Origin: Martinezella calliandrae
GTDB taxonomy: Bacteria; Pseudomonadota; Alphaproteobacteria; Rhizobiales; Rhizobiaceae
Assembly: GCF_030272695.1 (NCBI RefSeq)
Contig: NZ_JARFYN010000013.1
Span: 62,001 to 126,000, forward strand
Length of the DNA stretch: 64,000 nucleotides
Direction: 5' to 3'
Shown here piece by piece: positions 48,817 through 57,888 of this stretch. The number at the start of each line of letters is the position of its first letter. Within the stretch, counting starts at the first letter, position 1. Both the position numbers and the translations under genes were made by a program. The notes under the pieces were generated by a model, which saw only the letters and a program-made list of their open reading frames with translations, did not search any database and was not told where the DNA came from.

Positions 48817-49746
48817 ATGACCCGCGCCGTCTCTCCCCGTTCCGTCCGCCTGCGCCGCTCGGTGCTGAGTGTTCCCGCGATCAATCGCCGTGCTCTTGAG
48901 AAGATAGCCAGCCTGGATTGCGATGCGGTCATCTGCGATCTCGAGGATTCCGTGGCGCCGGAGAAGAAGGCGGAAGCGCGGGAGAATCTGCGGAGTTTTT
49001 TCGCCGCTCAGCCGCCTCCCGGTCGGGCCGGCAAAGAGTGGATCATCCGCATCAATAGTTTGTCATCCGGTTTTGGCGCGCATGATCTGGAGCTGGTGCT
49101 GGCGCTCGAACCGGATGCGGTTCTTCTGCCCAAGATCGACGAGCCGCAGGATGTGACTGTTGTCAGCGACAGGCTTGCTGAGGCGGATGCGCGGGAGGAC
49201 CTGCGGATCTGGGCGATGATCGAGACGCCGCGCAGCATCTTAAACGCCGCGGCAATAGCCGAGGCCGGCCGCACGCCTGGGAGCCGCCTTGATTGCTTCG
49301 TCGTCGGTCTCAATGATTTGCGCAAGGAGACTGGCGTGCTGCCGCAGCCGGGCCGCGCGTACCTCGTGCCCTGGCTGATGCAGGTGGTGCTGGCCGTCAG
49401 CGCCTATGGGCTCGACGCCGTCGACAGCGTCTTCAACGATTTCAAGGATTTCCAGGCCCTGGACGCCGAATGTGCCGAGGGCCACGCTATGGGCTTTGCC
49501 GGCAAGATGCTGATCCATCCGAGCCAGATCGACATCGCCAACCGGCATTTCGGCCCGAACGAGGCCGCTCTTGCCGAGGCGAAAGCCATTATCGCCGCTT
49601 TCGCCGATCCGGCGGCGAGCGGCCTCAACGTGGTGAACCTGGGCGGGCGCATGGTCGAGCGGCTGCATCTTGTCCAGGCGGAAAGACTGGTCCATAAAGC
49701 TCGCTTGATTTCAGATCGCCATCGTCCTTCGACAGGCTCAGGATGA
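48817..49746 (+). CDS. HpcH/HpaI aldolase family, CitE-like CoA-ester lyase
   Basis: The 309-residue protein has RSVLSVPAINRRALEKI, DAVICDLEDSVAPEKK (Mg-binding acidic residues), IIRINSLSSGFGAHDLE, WAMIETPRSILNAAAIAE and GKMLIHPSQIDIANRHFGP, the pattern of CitE-like malyl-CoA or beta-methylmalyl-CoA lyases; the partners CitD and CitF are absent, so it is not a citrate lyase subunit. The exact CoA ester is unknown. Its last residues (RPSTGSG) and its stop codon lie in the repeat module at 49724-49750, so the natural C-terminus may have been replaced. Confidence 0.9.
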   Translation: MTRAVSPRSVRLRRSVLSVPAINRRALEKIASLDCDAVICDLEDSVAPEKKAEARENLRSFFAAQPPPGRAGKEWIIRINSLSSGFGAHDLELVLALEPDAVLLPKIDEPQDVTVVSDRLAEADAREDLRIWAMIETPRSILNAAAIAEAGRTPGSRLDCFVVGLNDLRKETGVLPQPGRAYLVPWLMQVVLAVSAYGLDAVDSVFNDFKDFQALDAECAEGHAMGFAGKMLIHPSQIDIANRHFGPNEAALAEAKAIIAAFADPAASGLNVVNLGGRMVERLHLVQAERLVHKARLISDRHRPSTGSG

Positions 49747-49750
49747 GGGC
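49724..49750. repeat. Intergenic repeat module overlapping the citE-like stop
   Basis: GTCCTTCGACAGGCTCAGGA and then TGAGGGC match 46545-46570 with only a substitution and a one-base length difference. The TGA stop of the lyase is inside it. Confidence 0.75.
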
Positions 49751-49774
49751 TAATGGGTTACGAAAGACGATTTG

Positions 49775-49981
49775 ATGAAACTCTATCGCTTCCTCAGCGG
49801 ACCGGACGATTCCTCCTTTTGCCACAAGGTAACCGCTGCGCTGAACAAGGGCTGGGAACTCTCGGGCTCGCCGACCTATGCCTTCAATGCCGCGACCGGC
49901 CTGATGCAGTGCGGCCAGGCGGTGGTCAAGGAAGTCGAAGGCAAAGATTACGATCCGGAAATGAAGCTTTCTGAGCAGTAA
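49775..49981 (+). CDS. DUF1737 domain protein
   Basis: This 68-residue protein begins MKLYRFLSGPDDSSFCHKVTAALNKGW and continues WELSGSPTYAFNAATGLMQCGQAVVKEV, the compact DUF1737 fold of unknown function. I start at the ATG at 49775; an immediately preceding TTG is possible. It is 28 bases after the CitE-like gene and may share its transcript. The family is widespread in proteobacteria, but I know of no established role. Confidence 0.85.
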   Translation: MKLYRFLSGPDDSSFCHKVTAALNKGWELSGSPTYAFNAATGLMQCGQAVVKEVEGKDYDPEMKLSEQ

Positions 49982-50039
49982 GCCTATAACGGATGCGTTT
50001 CGAGATGCGCTTAAGTTAAAGGGCAGATGGAACAAGGTT

Positions 50040-50387
50040 TTGTTCTCAACGCTATTGGAGTCATTGCCAGATGGCCACAGGGATTGGGAAGACGTGATCG
50101 AATACTGGGGAATGGTGTTCAACAGTGAGGAATTGATTTCTTACGTTTGCGAACCTATCCCTCTTGCTTTCCTCGACAAGAGATTCTCGAAATATCTCAA
50201 TCCTATTGTGAATGCGTTTGGCGTCGTTCATGTTGATGCAGAAGATATAAGCGTGGAAGCCTATAGAATTGACAGAAATATTCTTAAAGAGATATTTATA
50301 ACTTTGACGGATGTTGTTGACTACAATTCCACTTGTCTTAAAGACATTTGGCACGCAACGGTCACTATGCCGGTTCGCAAAGACTGA
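50040..50387 (+). CDS. AT-rich orphan protein, unknown function
   Basis: From a TTG at 50040 the frame gives 115 residues (FSTLLESLPDGHRDWEDVI ... YNSTCLKDIWHATVTMPV) with mixed hydrophobic and acidic character, no membrane segment and no motif I recognise. The same frame is open upstream to 49965, adding a plausible FRDALKLKGRWNK segment with no ATG, so the true start is unclear; the first ATG in frame is at 50112. Base use is far more AT rich than the neighbours, with codons such as ATA and AGA. It could be a small acquired gene, such as an immunity-type protein, or the 3' part of a decayed one. No function is proposed. Confidence 0.5.
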   Translation: MFSTLLESLPDGHRDWEDVIEYWGMVFNSEELISYVCEPIPLAFLDKRFSKYLNPIVNAFGVVHVDAEDISVEAYRIDRNILKEIFITLTDVVDYNSTCLKDIWHATVTMPVRKD

Positions 50388-50408
50388 TCAAGTGTGTGAG
50401 CGAATGCT

Positions 50409-50846
50409 TCACCGATCCGTCGCTTCTTCCGCGCTCGCCTCGATGCGCTCCATGTCCTCGTCGCTCAGGCCGAAATGATGGCCGATCTCGTGGATCAGGA
50501 CATGGGTGATGATGTCCCCGAGGGTTTCTTCGTTTTCAGCCCAATAATCGATGATCGGCCGGCGATAGAGGCGGATCTTGTTCGGCATCTCCCCGGTCTG
50601 CGCGGTGAAACGTTCCGATATGCCACGGCCTTCGAACAGGCCGAGCAGGTCGAAGGGCGTTTCCAGCGCCATGTCCTCGAACACCTCGTCGTCAGGAAAA
50701 TCTTCGATGAGAATGATGAGATCGCCGGTCAGCGAGCGAAATTCGTCCGGCAGGTGGCCGTAAGCCTCCATTGCCAGCGATTCAAATGTGCTGATTGAGG
50801 GCGCGTGGCGGTCCCGCCAATCCTCGCTCTGGTCAATGCGGGCCAT
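50409..50846 (-). CDS. Zincin-like metallopeptidase family protein
   Basis: The 145-residue protein carries LIHEIGHHFGLSDEDM, giving a zincin HExxH at residues 119-123 with a downstream aspartate as likely third ligand. The family (a minimal metallopeptidase related to DUF1025 proteins) is common in bacteria and of uncertain substrate. Its N-terminal half is acidic and contains DEFRSLTGDLIILIEDFPDD. The start at 50846 follows GAAAGGGAGC. It lies divergent from imuA and convergent with the orphan frame. Confidence 0.87.
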   Translation of the reverse strand: MARIDQSEDWRDRHAPSISTFESLAMEAYGHLPDEFRSLTGDLIILIEDFPDDEVFEDMALETPFDLLGLFEGRGISERFTAQTGEMPNKIRLYRRPIIDYWAENEETLGDIITHVLIHEIGHHFGLSDEDMERIEASAEEATDR

Positions 50847-50971
50847 AAATGCTCCCTTTCTTAGCTGGTCATATAGAGCCTTTGTTTCGGTTTTTCGAGA
50901 GTGGAATCAGACAGAGGAATATTTTCTCATAAAATGGTGTTGACTCTTCCTTGGACCTCTGGAATCCATAA

Positions 50972-50986
50972 GAACATAACAGGAAC
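50972..50986. promoter_or_regulatory. LexA (SOS) box upstream of imuA
   Basis: GAACATAACAGGAAC matches the alphaproteobacterial LexA site GTTC-N7-GTTC read on the minus strand. It ends 24 bases before the imuA ATG, a position that would block transcription of the imuA-imuB-dnaE2 operon. Confidence 0.85.
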
Positions 50987-51009
50987 ATATTGGATCTGGA
51001 GCTAACGTC

Positions 51010-51978
51010 ATGGCTGAGGCCGCCGTGGCGCGGGATACGCTTTTTGCCCTGCGTGAAACCATCGCTCGACTGGAAGGCAGGCCGATACCGGCGCTGGCAG
51101 CCGTGGCGCATGAGGTGCTGGCGGCGGAGCCGGGAGCCGATCCGGCGGATGATGTCCAGTCGCTTGCGACTGGGGTCGCCGATCTCGACGAGGCGATGCA
51201 AGGCGGCGTGCCGCTCAATGGGCTGACGGAGATCCGATCGCTGGCCTTACGTGACGCCGGAGCGGCCAGCGGATTCACTCTCGCCCTCGCTGCACGGCTT
51301 AGAGCTCTTGCTGTGCAGGCTGGGGGGCAAGCTGCCGGCAAAAGCGCAACCGTATCCCCGGTTTTATGGATCGGCGATACGGTCGCGGCGATGGAGGCGG
51401 GCCTGCCCTATGCGATCGGGCTCCGGGATTTCGGATTGGAGCCGGCCGGCTTTCTGCAGGCATTGCCGCGTAAGCTGGAAGAGGCGCTATGGCTGGCGGA
51501 GGTGGCGCTCGCCAGTGCAGCTTTTGCGGTCGTCATTCTGGAGGTGCGCGGCAATCCGGCTCGCTTCGGGCTGACTGAGAGCCGCCGACTTGCGCTTCGG
51601 GCCAAGGCGGCGGGGCGGCCTTTGTTTCTATTGCGTCAAGCGGGTGAGGAGGAGGCGAGCAGCGCCCTCTTCCGCCTGCTCGTCGAACCCGCGCCGGCCC
51701 TGGCGCGGCCCCTGCCAGATGGATCGCTGCTTGGCGGCAGCATCGGTCATCCGGCCTTTCGTCTCACCCTGGAAAAAAGCCGTAACCCGGCGCCCTTTTC
51801 CATAACCCTGGAGTGGAATGCCCATGACCGCCAGTTTGCCCCTGTCCTCGACGCTCAACGCCCCGCCTTTCCCGGCGAATACGCAGCGCATTCTGGCGCT
51901 GACCTTTCCGCATCTGCCGACCGACCGGATCGCCCGCAAGCGATGGGGTCTGTCGTGGCGTTCGGCAGGCCGGCTTGA
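51010..51978 (+). CDS. imuA: Mutasome accessory protein ImuA
   Basis: ImuA is the small RecA-like partner in the SOS-induced ImuA-ImuB-DnaE2 translesion system. The 322-residue protein begins FALRETIARLEGRP, continues ATGVADLDEAMQGGVPLNGLTEI (a degenerate RecA-like site) and VLWIGDTVAAMEAGLPYAIGLRDFGL, and ends in a weakly conserved acidic region. Walker motifs are not intact, as usual. The ATG at 51010 follows CTGGAGCTAACGTC. It is preceded by a LexA box and its end overlaps imuB by 161 bases. Confidence 0.93.
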   Translation: MAEAAVARDTLFALRETIARLEGRPIPALAAVAHEVLAAEPGADPADDVQSLATGVADLDEAMQGGVPLNGLTEIRSLALRDAGAASGFTLALAARLRALAVQAGGQAAGKSATVSPVLWIGDTVAAMEAGLPYAIGLRDFGLEPAGFLQALPRKLEEALWLAEVALASAAFAVVILEVRGNPARFGLTESRRLALRAKAAGRPLFLLRQAGEEEASSALFRLLVEPAPALARPLPDGSLLGGSIGHPAFRLTLEKSRNPAPFSITLEWNAHDRQFAPVLDAQRPAFPGEYAAHSGADLSASADRPDRPQAMGSVVAFGRPA

Positions 51979-53446
51979 AGCGCCGCCACTTGCCTGTACC
52001 GGCAAGCTGAACAATGCCATACGGCTTACCGCGCTCAATGAAAGGGCCGAGACGATCGGCTTGAAGCTCAGCCAGGGTGTTGCCGAGGCAAAGGCGATCT
52101 GTCCCGACCTTGACGTCGTGGAAGAAGATCCGGGTGCGGACCGCAAGCTGCTGGAGGCGATCGCCGATTGGTGCGATCGCTATACGCCGCTGGTGGCAAT
52201 CGACGGCAAGGACGGGCTCTTTCTCGATATTACCGGCTGCGCCCATCTCTTTGGCGGCGAAGAGGCGCTGCTCGAAGATATCCTGATCCGGATTTCCCGT
52301 CTTGGGCTCGATGTCCGCGGCGCCATCTCCTCCGCGCCGGGCCTGTCTTGGGCGGTTGCCCGTTTCGATGAGAGCCGCGTCATTCCTCCCGAGGCCATGG
52401 AAGAGGCGCTGGCGCCGCTGCCGGTCGCTTCGCTCAGGCTTGGCGAGGAAACCGTCGCCGCATTGCAGAAGCTGGGACTGAAGCAGGTGGGCGATCTCCT
52501 GGCCGCGCCGCGGGCGCCGCTGACCCGCCGTTTCGGCGCTCAACTGCTTTTGCGACTCGATCAGGCTGTCGGCCTGAACGAGGAGCCGATCTCGCCGCGC
52601 CGGCCAGTCGCGCAGTTGTCAGTCGAGCGGCGGCTTGCTGAACCGGTGCAGGCGGAGGCCGATATCCTGCAACTGGCCCACCAGCTTGCCGAAACACTGA
52701 AATCGGGGTTGGAAGGACGAAGCGTCGGCGGCCGCTTGTTCGAGCTTTTGTTGTTCCGGATCGATGGCGCGGTGTTCCGCATCGCAGCCGGAGCGTCGCA
52801 GCCGCTGCGGGAACCGAAACGGATCGCTAGTCTGTTTACGGAGCGCTTTAGTGCTGTTCATGATGATCTCGATGCGGGATATGGTTTCGAGATTGTCCGC
52901 CTCAATGTCCTGCAACATGCGCCTTTCGACGCGGCGCAGGGCGATTTCGTCGAGGAAGACCAGCAGGGCACCTCGCTTGCCGCCTTTGCCGACCGGGTCG
53001 CGGCGCGACTGGGGCCGGATTGCCTGCAGGGCTTCGAGCTGCAGGAAAGCCATATTCCCGAACGGGCCGTTCGATCGATGCCTGCCGTGGAGGACATCCT
53101 TGCTGCCCGCAGGCGGACGGGGAGCGAATATGCCGGTCACGACTTCTCCCGTGGTGAACGGCCTCTCCGGCTGTTTCGCATGCCCGAGCCGATCGAAACC
53201 TTTGCTACCGAAGTGCCTGACGGCCCGCCCCGGCAGTTCCGCTGGCGGCGGATCACGCATCAGGTCCTCCGGGCCGAAGGGCCGGAGCGGCTTGCGGCGG
53301 AATGGTGGATCGACAAGGAGGAAACTCCGGCCCGCGACTATTTCCGCATCGAGGACGAGGCCGGGCATCGTTATTGGCTGTTTCGCAAGGGTCTCTATGG
53401 CCAGGATGCCGCGCCGAGCTGGTACATGCACGGGGTCTTCGCATGA
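51818..53446 (+). CDS. imuB: Y-family polymerase-like ImuB (beta-clamp hub)
   Basis: ImuB is a Y-family polymerase relative that lacks catalytic carboxylates and bridges the beta clamp, ImuA and DnaE2. The N-terminus [17 protein letters not shown] stands where active polymerases have the first catalytic aspartate. [33 protein letters not shown] and [12 protein letters not shown] follow, and the C-terminal region includes [15 protein letters not shown]. At 542 residues it is full length. The start at 51818 (GGAGTGG upstream) must lie near here because the conserved N-terminus is only about 24 residues away, which forces the long overlap with imuA. Its TGA overlaps the dnaE2 ATG. Confidence 0.93.
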   Translation: MPMTASLPLSSTLNAPPFPANTQRILALTFPHLPTDRIARKRWGLSWRSAGRLEAPPLACTGKLNNAIRLTALNERAETIGLKLSQGVAEAKAICPDLDVVEEDPGADRKLLEAIADWCDRYTPLVAIDGKDGLFLDITGCAHLFGGEEALLEDILIRISRLGLDVRGAISSAPGLSWAVARFDESRVIPPEAMEEALAPLPVASLRLGEETVAALQKLGLKQVGDLLAAPRAPLTRRFGAQLLLRLDQAVGLNEEPISPRRPVAQLSVERRLAEPVQAEADILQLAHQLAETLKSGLEGRSVGGRLFELLLFRIDGAVFRIAAGASQPLREPKRIASLFTERFSAVHDDLDAGYGFEIVRLNVLQHAPFDAAQGDFVEEDQQGTSLAAFADRVAARLGPDCLQGFELQESHIPERAVRSMPAVEDILAARRRTGSEYAGHDFSRGERPLRLFRMPEPIETFATEVPDGPPRQFRWRRITHQVLRAEGPERLAAEWWIDKEETPARDYFRIEDEAGHRYWLFRKGLYGQDAAPSWYMHGVFA

Positions 53447-56400
53447 ACACCCATCCGTCCTTTTCCGCGAATCCTCCCTTTTTCGAGATTGGAGCACGGT
53501 CGAATTTCTCCTTTCTCGAGGGTGCTTCGCATCCGGAGGAAATGGTTCCGGCTGCCAAGATCGCCGGGCTCACTGGTCTTGGTATCGCTGATCGCAACAG
53601 CGTTGCCGGCGTGGTCAGGGCGCATGTCATTGCCAAGCAGCATGGCTATCGCTTCCAGCCAGGAGCCCGCCTGGTCTTTTCGGACGATACGCCCGACATT
53701 CTTGCCTATCCGCAGAACCGCCAGGGCTGGGCGCATCTCTGCCGGCTGTTGAGCGCCGGCAATCTGCGTGCCGAGAAAGGGAAATGCGAGCTTCACGAGG
53801 CCGATCTCCTGGAATGGGGCGACGAGATGATGCTGGCGCTCGTCCCCGATGCGGCAAGCGTGGAGACGCCGAAGGGTCAGGTAAAATTAGAACAATGCCT
53901 GGCGCGGCTATGGATGCGCTTCGGCAGGAAGCTCCATATGGCGCTATCACCCGCCTATGACGGGCGGGATCATTTGTTCTTCGCGACGCTTTCCATCCTC
54001 GCGCTCAGAAACGGGGTACGGTTGATCGCCACCAATCAGCCAGTCTATCACGCAAGCGAGCGCAAACCGCTTGCCGATATCGTCGTTTCGATCCGTGAAC
54101 ATATCCCGATCGCCGAGGCCGGTTTCAAGCTGGCGGCCAATGCCGAACGCTGTCTGAAGGGCGGGGCAGAAATGATGCGCCTTTTCAAGGACTATCCGAA
54201 AGCCATCTCCAATACACAAAAGTTTTTTAGCCGGCTGTCTTTCTCATTGGATGAGCTGAAGCACAATTATCCCGATGAGAGTGTAGACGGCGAGACCGTG
54301 TCGGAAACGCTGGAACGGCTGACGCGGGCGGGTGCAAAATGGCGCTATCCCGAAGGCACACCCGACAAGGTCGCCAAACAGATCGACTACGAACTCGATC
54401 TAATCAAGCAGAGGCAATATGAGCCTTATTTCCTGACAGTGTATCGCATCATGGAATATGCCCGCAGTGAGAATATCCTGTGCCAGGGGCGTGGTTCCGC
54501 CGCTAATTCCACCGTCTGCTATTGCCTTGGAATTACCGAGGTCAATCCGGAGATCACGACGCTCTTGTTTGAGCGCTTTATCTCGACGGAGCGGGAAGAG
54601 CCGCCGGACATCGACGTCGATTTCGAGCATGAAAAGCGCGAAGACGTCATAAAGTTTATCTACAAGCATTATGACAAGGAGCATGCCGGACTGACGGCGG
54701 CAGTCACCAGCTACCGAGCGCGCTCGGCCGGGCGCGAGGTGGCCAAGGCCTTCGGCCTGTCGGAGGATGTGCAGTCGGCCTTGGCCAGCGGCGTCTGGGG
54801 CTGGTCGACGGAGGGACTGTCCGAACGTGAGGCGAAGGTTGCCGGCCTCGATCTCGGAGATCGGACGACGCAGCGCGTTCTCTCCTATGCCACGGCGCTG
54901 ATGGGTTTTCCGCGTCACCTGACCCAGCATGTCGGCGGCTTCGTCATCACCAGGGACAGGCTGGATGAAGTCGTGCCGATCATGCACACGGCGATGGACG
55001 ATCGCTACATGATCGAATGGAACAAGGACGATCTCGATAGTCTGAATATCCTGAAGATCGATGTTCTGGCACTGGGCATGCTGACCTGCCTTGCCAAGGC
55101 TTTCGACCTGCTTCAGCTGCATTATGACGTGAAGAAGCAGCTCGCCGATCTTGGTTATGCCGATTATCCCGATGGCAAGCCGGTTTATGACATGATCTGC
55201 CGGGCCGACACGATCGGCGTCTTCCAGATCGAAAGTCGGGCGCAGATGAGCATGTTGCCGCGCCTCAAGCCCCGTAAGTTCTACGATCTGGTCATCGAAG
55301 TAGCGATCGTCCGGCCCGGTCCGATCCAGGGCAATATGGTGCATCCCTATCTCAAGCGACGGGAGGCCGATCAAGCGGGAAAGGTGCTCGACTATCCGAG
55401 CCCAGAGTTGAAGGAGGTCTTGAAACGAACACTGGGTGTCCCCCTTTTTCAAGAGCAGGCCATGCAGATCGCCATTACGGCAGCGGGATTTACGCCTGCG
55501 GAGGCTGACAAGTTGCGCCGGGCGATGGCGACATTCAAGCGAACCGGGACCATCCACACTTTCGAGAAAAAGATGGTCGAAGGCATGGCTGCGAGAGGAT
55601 ATGACCGTGAATTCGCCAAGAACTGTTTCGAGCAGATCAAGGGCTTCGGCGAATATGGCTTTCCCGAAAGCCATGCGGCTTCCTTTGCCTTGCTCGTTTA
55701 CGCCTCTTCCTGGCTTAAGGCCTATTATCCCGATGTCTTCTGCGCGGCGATCCTGAATGCCCAGCCCATGGGCTTCTATGCGCCGGCACAGCTCGTGCGC
55801 GATGCGCGTGAGCATGGCGTCGAGGTGCGGCCGGTGGATGTCAATCATTCCGGCTGGGATTGTCTGCTGGAGAAAGCACGGTTCAATCAGGACTCAGTCG
55901 AGCCGCGTCATGCATCGATGCGCGAGCTCATCAAGACGCAATGCGCCGTCCGTCTCGGTTTTCGGCAGGTCAAAGGCCTGTCGGATAAGGAGATAGATCA
56001 GCTCGTCGAGCGCCGTGGGGATGGTTACAGGTCCGTGCGCGATCTCTGGCTGCGCTCCGGCCTCGCCAAGGCGCAGATCGAGCGCCTGGCGGATGCGGAT
56101 GCGTTCGGCTCCATGGGCTTGAGCCGTCGGGAGGCGTTATGGGCCGTGCGGGCGCTCGATGCCGGCAGTGCCGCTGAAAAACTTCCCCTCTTCGATCTTG
56201 CCGACCACACCGACCTGCTGGTGGAGCCCACTGTTTCGCTGCCTGAAATGCTGCCCGGCGAGCAGGTGATCGAGGATTATCGCTATCTGTCGTTGTCGTT
56301 GAAGGCGCATCCTGCTTCCTTCCTGCGAGCCGATTTCGCGCGTATGGGCATCATGCAGAACCGGGATTTGCACGATGTTCCTAATGGACGGATGGTGACG

Positions 56401-56841
56401 ATCGCCGGACTGGTGCTGGTGCGACAGCGACCGGGATCGGCGAAGGGCCTCATCTTCATGACGCTGGAGGACGAGACCGGCATCTCCAATGCGATCGTCT
56501 GGCCAAAAACGTTCGACAAGTACCGCGCCATCGTCATGGGCGCCCGGCTGGTCAAGATTCGCGGCCGTCTGCAGAGTGAAAGCGGTGTCATTCATGTGGT
56601 GGTCGATTATATCGAGGACATGACTCCGGCGTTGGGGATCCTGCAACGCGAAGCCAGGCGCTTCGGTGTCAATGATCGGGCAGACGAGGCCCTGCGTCCA
56701 ACCATGGATCACCGGCAAAAGAAGTGGCTCACTGAGGCAAGCCGGTCGGCGAGGGAGCAGACCGCAGAGGTGGCGGCAGATGGCCCCAGAGATATTGCCG
56801 AAACGGCAAGTGTCATGCCGCGCGGCCGTAACTTCCATTGA
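53443..56841 (+). CDS. dnaE2: Error-prone DNA polymerase DnaE2
   Basis: DnaE2 is the alternative C-family polymerase used for damage-induced mutagenesis. The 1132-residue protein has a PHP domain ([18 protein letters not shown], with several PHP metal ligands degenerate), the catalytic palm with [20 protein letters not shown] and [12 protein letters not shown] where D389 and D391 correspond to the metal-binding pair, a tandem HhH region, and a C-terminal OB-fold ([17 protein letters not shown]). The ATG at 53443 is fused to the imuB stop as ATGA. The three genes are read under one LexA-controlled promoter. Confidence 0.96.
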   Translation: MNTHPSFSANPPFFEIGARSNFSFLEGASHPEEMVPAAKIAGLTGLGIADRNSVAGVVRAHVIAKQHGYRFQPGARLVFSDDTPDILAYPQNRQGWAHLCRLLSAGNLRAEKGKCELHEADLLEWGDEMMLALVPDAASVETPKGQVKLEQCLARLWMRFGRKLHMALSPAYDGRDHLFFATLSILALRNGVRLIATNQPVYHASERKPLADIVVSIREHIPIAEAGFKLAANAERCLKGGAEMMRLFKDYPKAISNTQKFFSRLSFSLDELKHNYPDESVDGETVSETLERLTRAGAKWRYPEGTPDKVAKQIDYELDLIKQRQYEPYFLTVYRIMEYARSENILCQGRGSAANSTVCYCLGITEVNPEITTLLFERFISTEREEPPDIDVDFEHEKREDVIKFIYKHYDKEHAGLTAAVTSYRARSAGREVAKAFGLSEDVQSALASGVWGWSTEGLSEREAKVAGLDLGDRTTQRVLSYATALMGFPRHLTQHVGGFVITRDRLDEVVPIMHTAMDDRYMIEWNKDDLDSLNILKIDVLALGMLTCLAKAFDLLQLHYDVKKQLADLGYADYPDGKPVYDMICRADTIGVFQIESRAQMSMLPRLKPRKFYDLVIEVAIVRPGPIQGNMVHPYLKRREADQAGKVLDYPSPELKEVLKRTLGVPLFQEQAMQIAITAAGFTPAEADKLRRAMATFKRTGTIHTFEKKMVEGMAARGYDREFAKNCFEQIKGFGEYGFPESHAASFALLVYASSWLKAYYPDVFCAAILNAQPMGFYAPAQLVRDAREHGVEVRPVDVNHSGWDCLLEKARFNQDSVEPRHASMRELIKTQCAVRLGFRQVKGLSDKEIDQLVERRGDGYRSVRDLWLRSGLAKAQIERLADADAFGSMGLSRREALWAVRALDAGSAAEKLPLFDLADHTDLLVEPTVSLPEMLPGEQVIEDYRYLSLSLKAHPASFLRADFARMGIMQNRDLHDVPNGRMVTIAGLVLVRQRPGSAKGLIFMTLEDETGISNAIVWPKTFDKYRAIVMGARLVKIRGRLQSESGVIHVVVDYIEDMTPALGILQREARRFGVNDRADEALRPTMDHRQKKWLTEASRSAREQTAEVAADGPRDIAETASVMPRGRNFH

Positions 56842-56906
56842 TGCGCCGGGGTACGTCTCACACTGAAGTGACCCTGCCCCGCCTGTCGCGGTGAAAAATG
56901 AATCGA

Positions 56907-56934
56907 TTCTTTCTTGACAAAGAACATCTTCTTT
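56907..56934 (+). promoter_or_regulatory. Promoter with overlapping TTCTTT/AAAGAA operators for bfd-bfr
   Basis: TTCTTT (56907-56912), AAAGAA (56919-56924) and TTCTTT (56929-56934) make two nested inverted repeats around a consensus -35 hexamer TTGACA (56914-56919). A repressor at either palindrome would occlude the promoter. Given the genes, an iron-responsive regulator (Irr, RirA or Fur/Mur) is plausible but none of their consensus sites fits clearly. Confidence 0.45.
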
Positions 56935-56981
56935 CGCACAAACAAGACAGCAGATGTCATGTTTGACGGGCTGAATGAAGA

Positions 56982-57293
56982 ATGCTGGTTTGCAGTTGCA
57001 ATTACATCACCGACAAAGAAATCCGGGAGGCCATCATCGAGCTCCTCGATCAGGATTGTTGGCAGCTCATCGTCCCCGCCAAAGTCTATCACGCCATGTC
57101 AAAGCGCGGCCGTTGCTGCGGCTGTTTTCCGAATGTCGTCGACATCATAATTAAAACGACCGAGGACTATCATGCCCGCCGCCACTCGACGGAGGCGGAA
57201 ATATTTGATTTCATGTCCCGCTTGAAAAAATTCCACGAAGAAAACGGGAGAGCGGACATTGAAAGGCGACAAAAAGGTCATCGAGCGGCTTAA
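56982..57293 (+). CDS. bfd: Bacterioferritin-associated ferredoxin
   Basis: Bfd is the small [2Fe-2S] protein that reduces bacterioferritin so that stored iron can be released. The cysteines sit as C4, C6, C45 and C48 (LVCSCNYIT and [10 protein letters not shown]), the CxC-N38-CxxC layout of the family. The 103-residue length exceeds the E. coli version by a C-terminal helical, charged extension. Its 3' end overlaps the bfr start by 35 bases, so the two proteins are made together. Confidence 0.93.
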   Translation: MLVCSCNYITDKEIREAIIELLDQDCWQLIVPAKVYHAMSKRGRCCGCFPNVVDIIIKTTEDYHARRHSTEAEIFDFMSRLKKFHEENGRADIERRQKGHRAA

Positions 57294-57744
57294 CGAGGCG
57301 CTGTTTCTCGAACTCGGTGCCGTCAACCAATATTGGGTCCACTACCGGCTTCTGGAAGATTGGGGCTACACCAAGCTTGCCAAGAGGGAGCGTGCGGAAT
57401 CCATCGAAGAGATGCATCACGCTGATCGTCTCGTCGCTCGCATAATCTTCCTCGAGGGACATCCGAACCTGCAGACGCTCGCGCCGCTGCGCATCGGCCA
57501 GAATGTCAAGGAAGTCCTGGAAGCCGATCTCGCCGGCGAATACGACGCCCGCACCGCCTACAAGAAATCACGCGACATCTGTCACGACGCCGGAGACTAT
57601 GTCTCCATGAAGCTGTTCGAGGAGCTGCTAGCGGACGAGGAAGGCCATATCGACTTCCTGGAAACCCAAATCGACCTGCTCGGTAAGATCGGCGAGGCCA
57701 AATACGGCCAGCTCAACGCTGATTCAGCCGACTCCGCCGAATAA
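57259..57744 (+). CDS. bfr: Bacterioferritin
   Basis: Bfr forms 24-subunit shells that oxidise and store iron and bind heme between subunit pairs. The 161-residue protein has ferroxidase ligands E18, E51 and H54 and the heme-ligating M52 in EEMHHADRL, plus [16 protein letters not shown] near the C-terminus. The start is a TTG at 57259 after GGGAGAGCGGACA; it preserves the usual [21 protein letters not shown]-terminus. It lies 35 bases inside the end of bfd. Confidence 0.95.
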   Translation: MKGDKKVIERLNEALFLELGAVNQYWVHYRLLEDWGYTKLAKRERAESIEEMHHADRLVARIIFLEGHPNLQTLAPLRIGQNVKEVLEADLAGEYDARTAYKKSRDICHDAGDYVSMKLFEELLADEEGHIDFLETQIDLLGKIGEAKYGQLNADSADSAE

Positions 57745-57754
57745 TTCGCCCAGC

Positions 57755-57860
57755 GCAATTTCAGGAAAAGTGCGCGGCCGGTTTTCCGTCCGAAATTGGG
57801 ATAAAAATTAAAGGATAGAGCGGTTCAGATTCCGTGAAATCTGGACCGCTCTATCGATCC
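57755..57860 (+). repeat. Dispersed intergenic repeat family 2, copy 2, with 18-bp hairpin
   Basis: The segment reads GCGCAATTTCAGGAAAAGTG, CCGGTTTTCC, then a TAAAAATTAAAGGATAGAG module, matching in order the minus strand of 31010-31108. It ends in an 18-bp stem (57814-57831 with 57838-57855, one G-U pair) around CCGTGA. It follows bfr and may act as its terminator, though the T tract is missing. Confidence 0.75.
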
Positions 57861-57888
57861 CGGCCGCTTTTCAGCGACTGGCCTTTGC

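Noticed and set aside
54400-55848. 482-codon open frame antisense to dnaE2
   Set aside because: It lies wholly opposite strongly conserved DnaE2 motifs, has no recognisable domain, and long antisense frames are expected in high-GC coding sequence.
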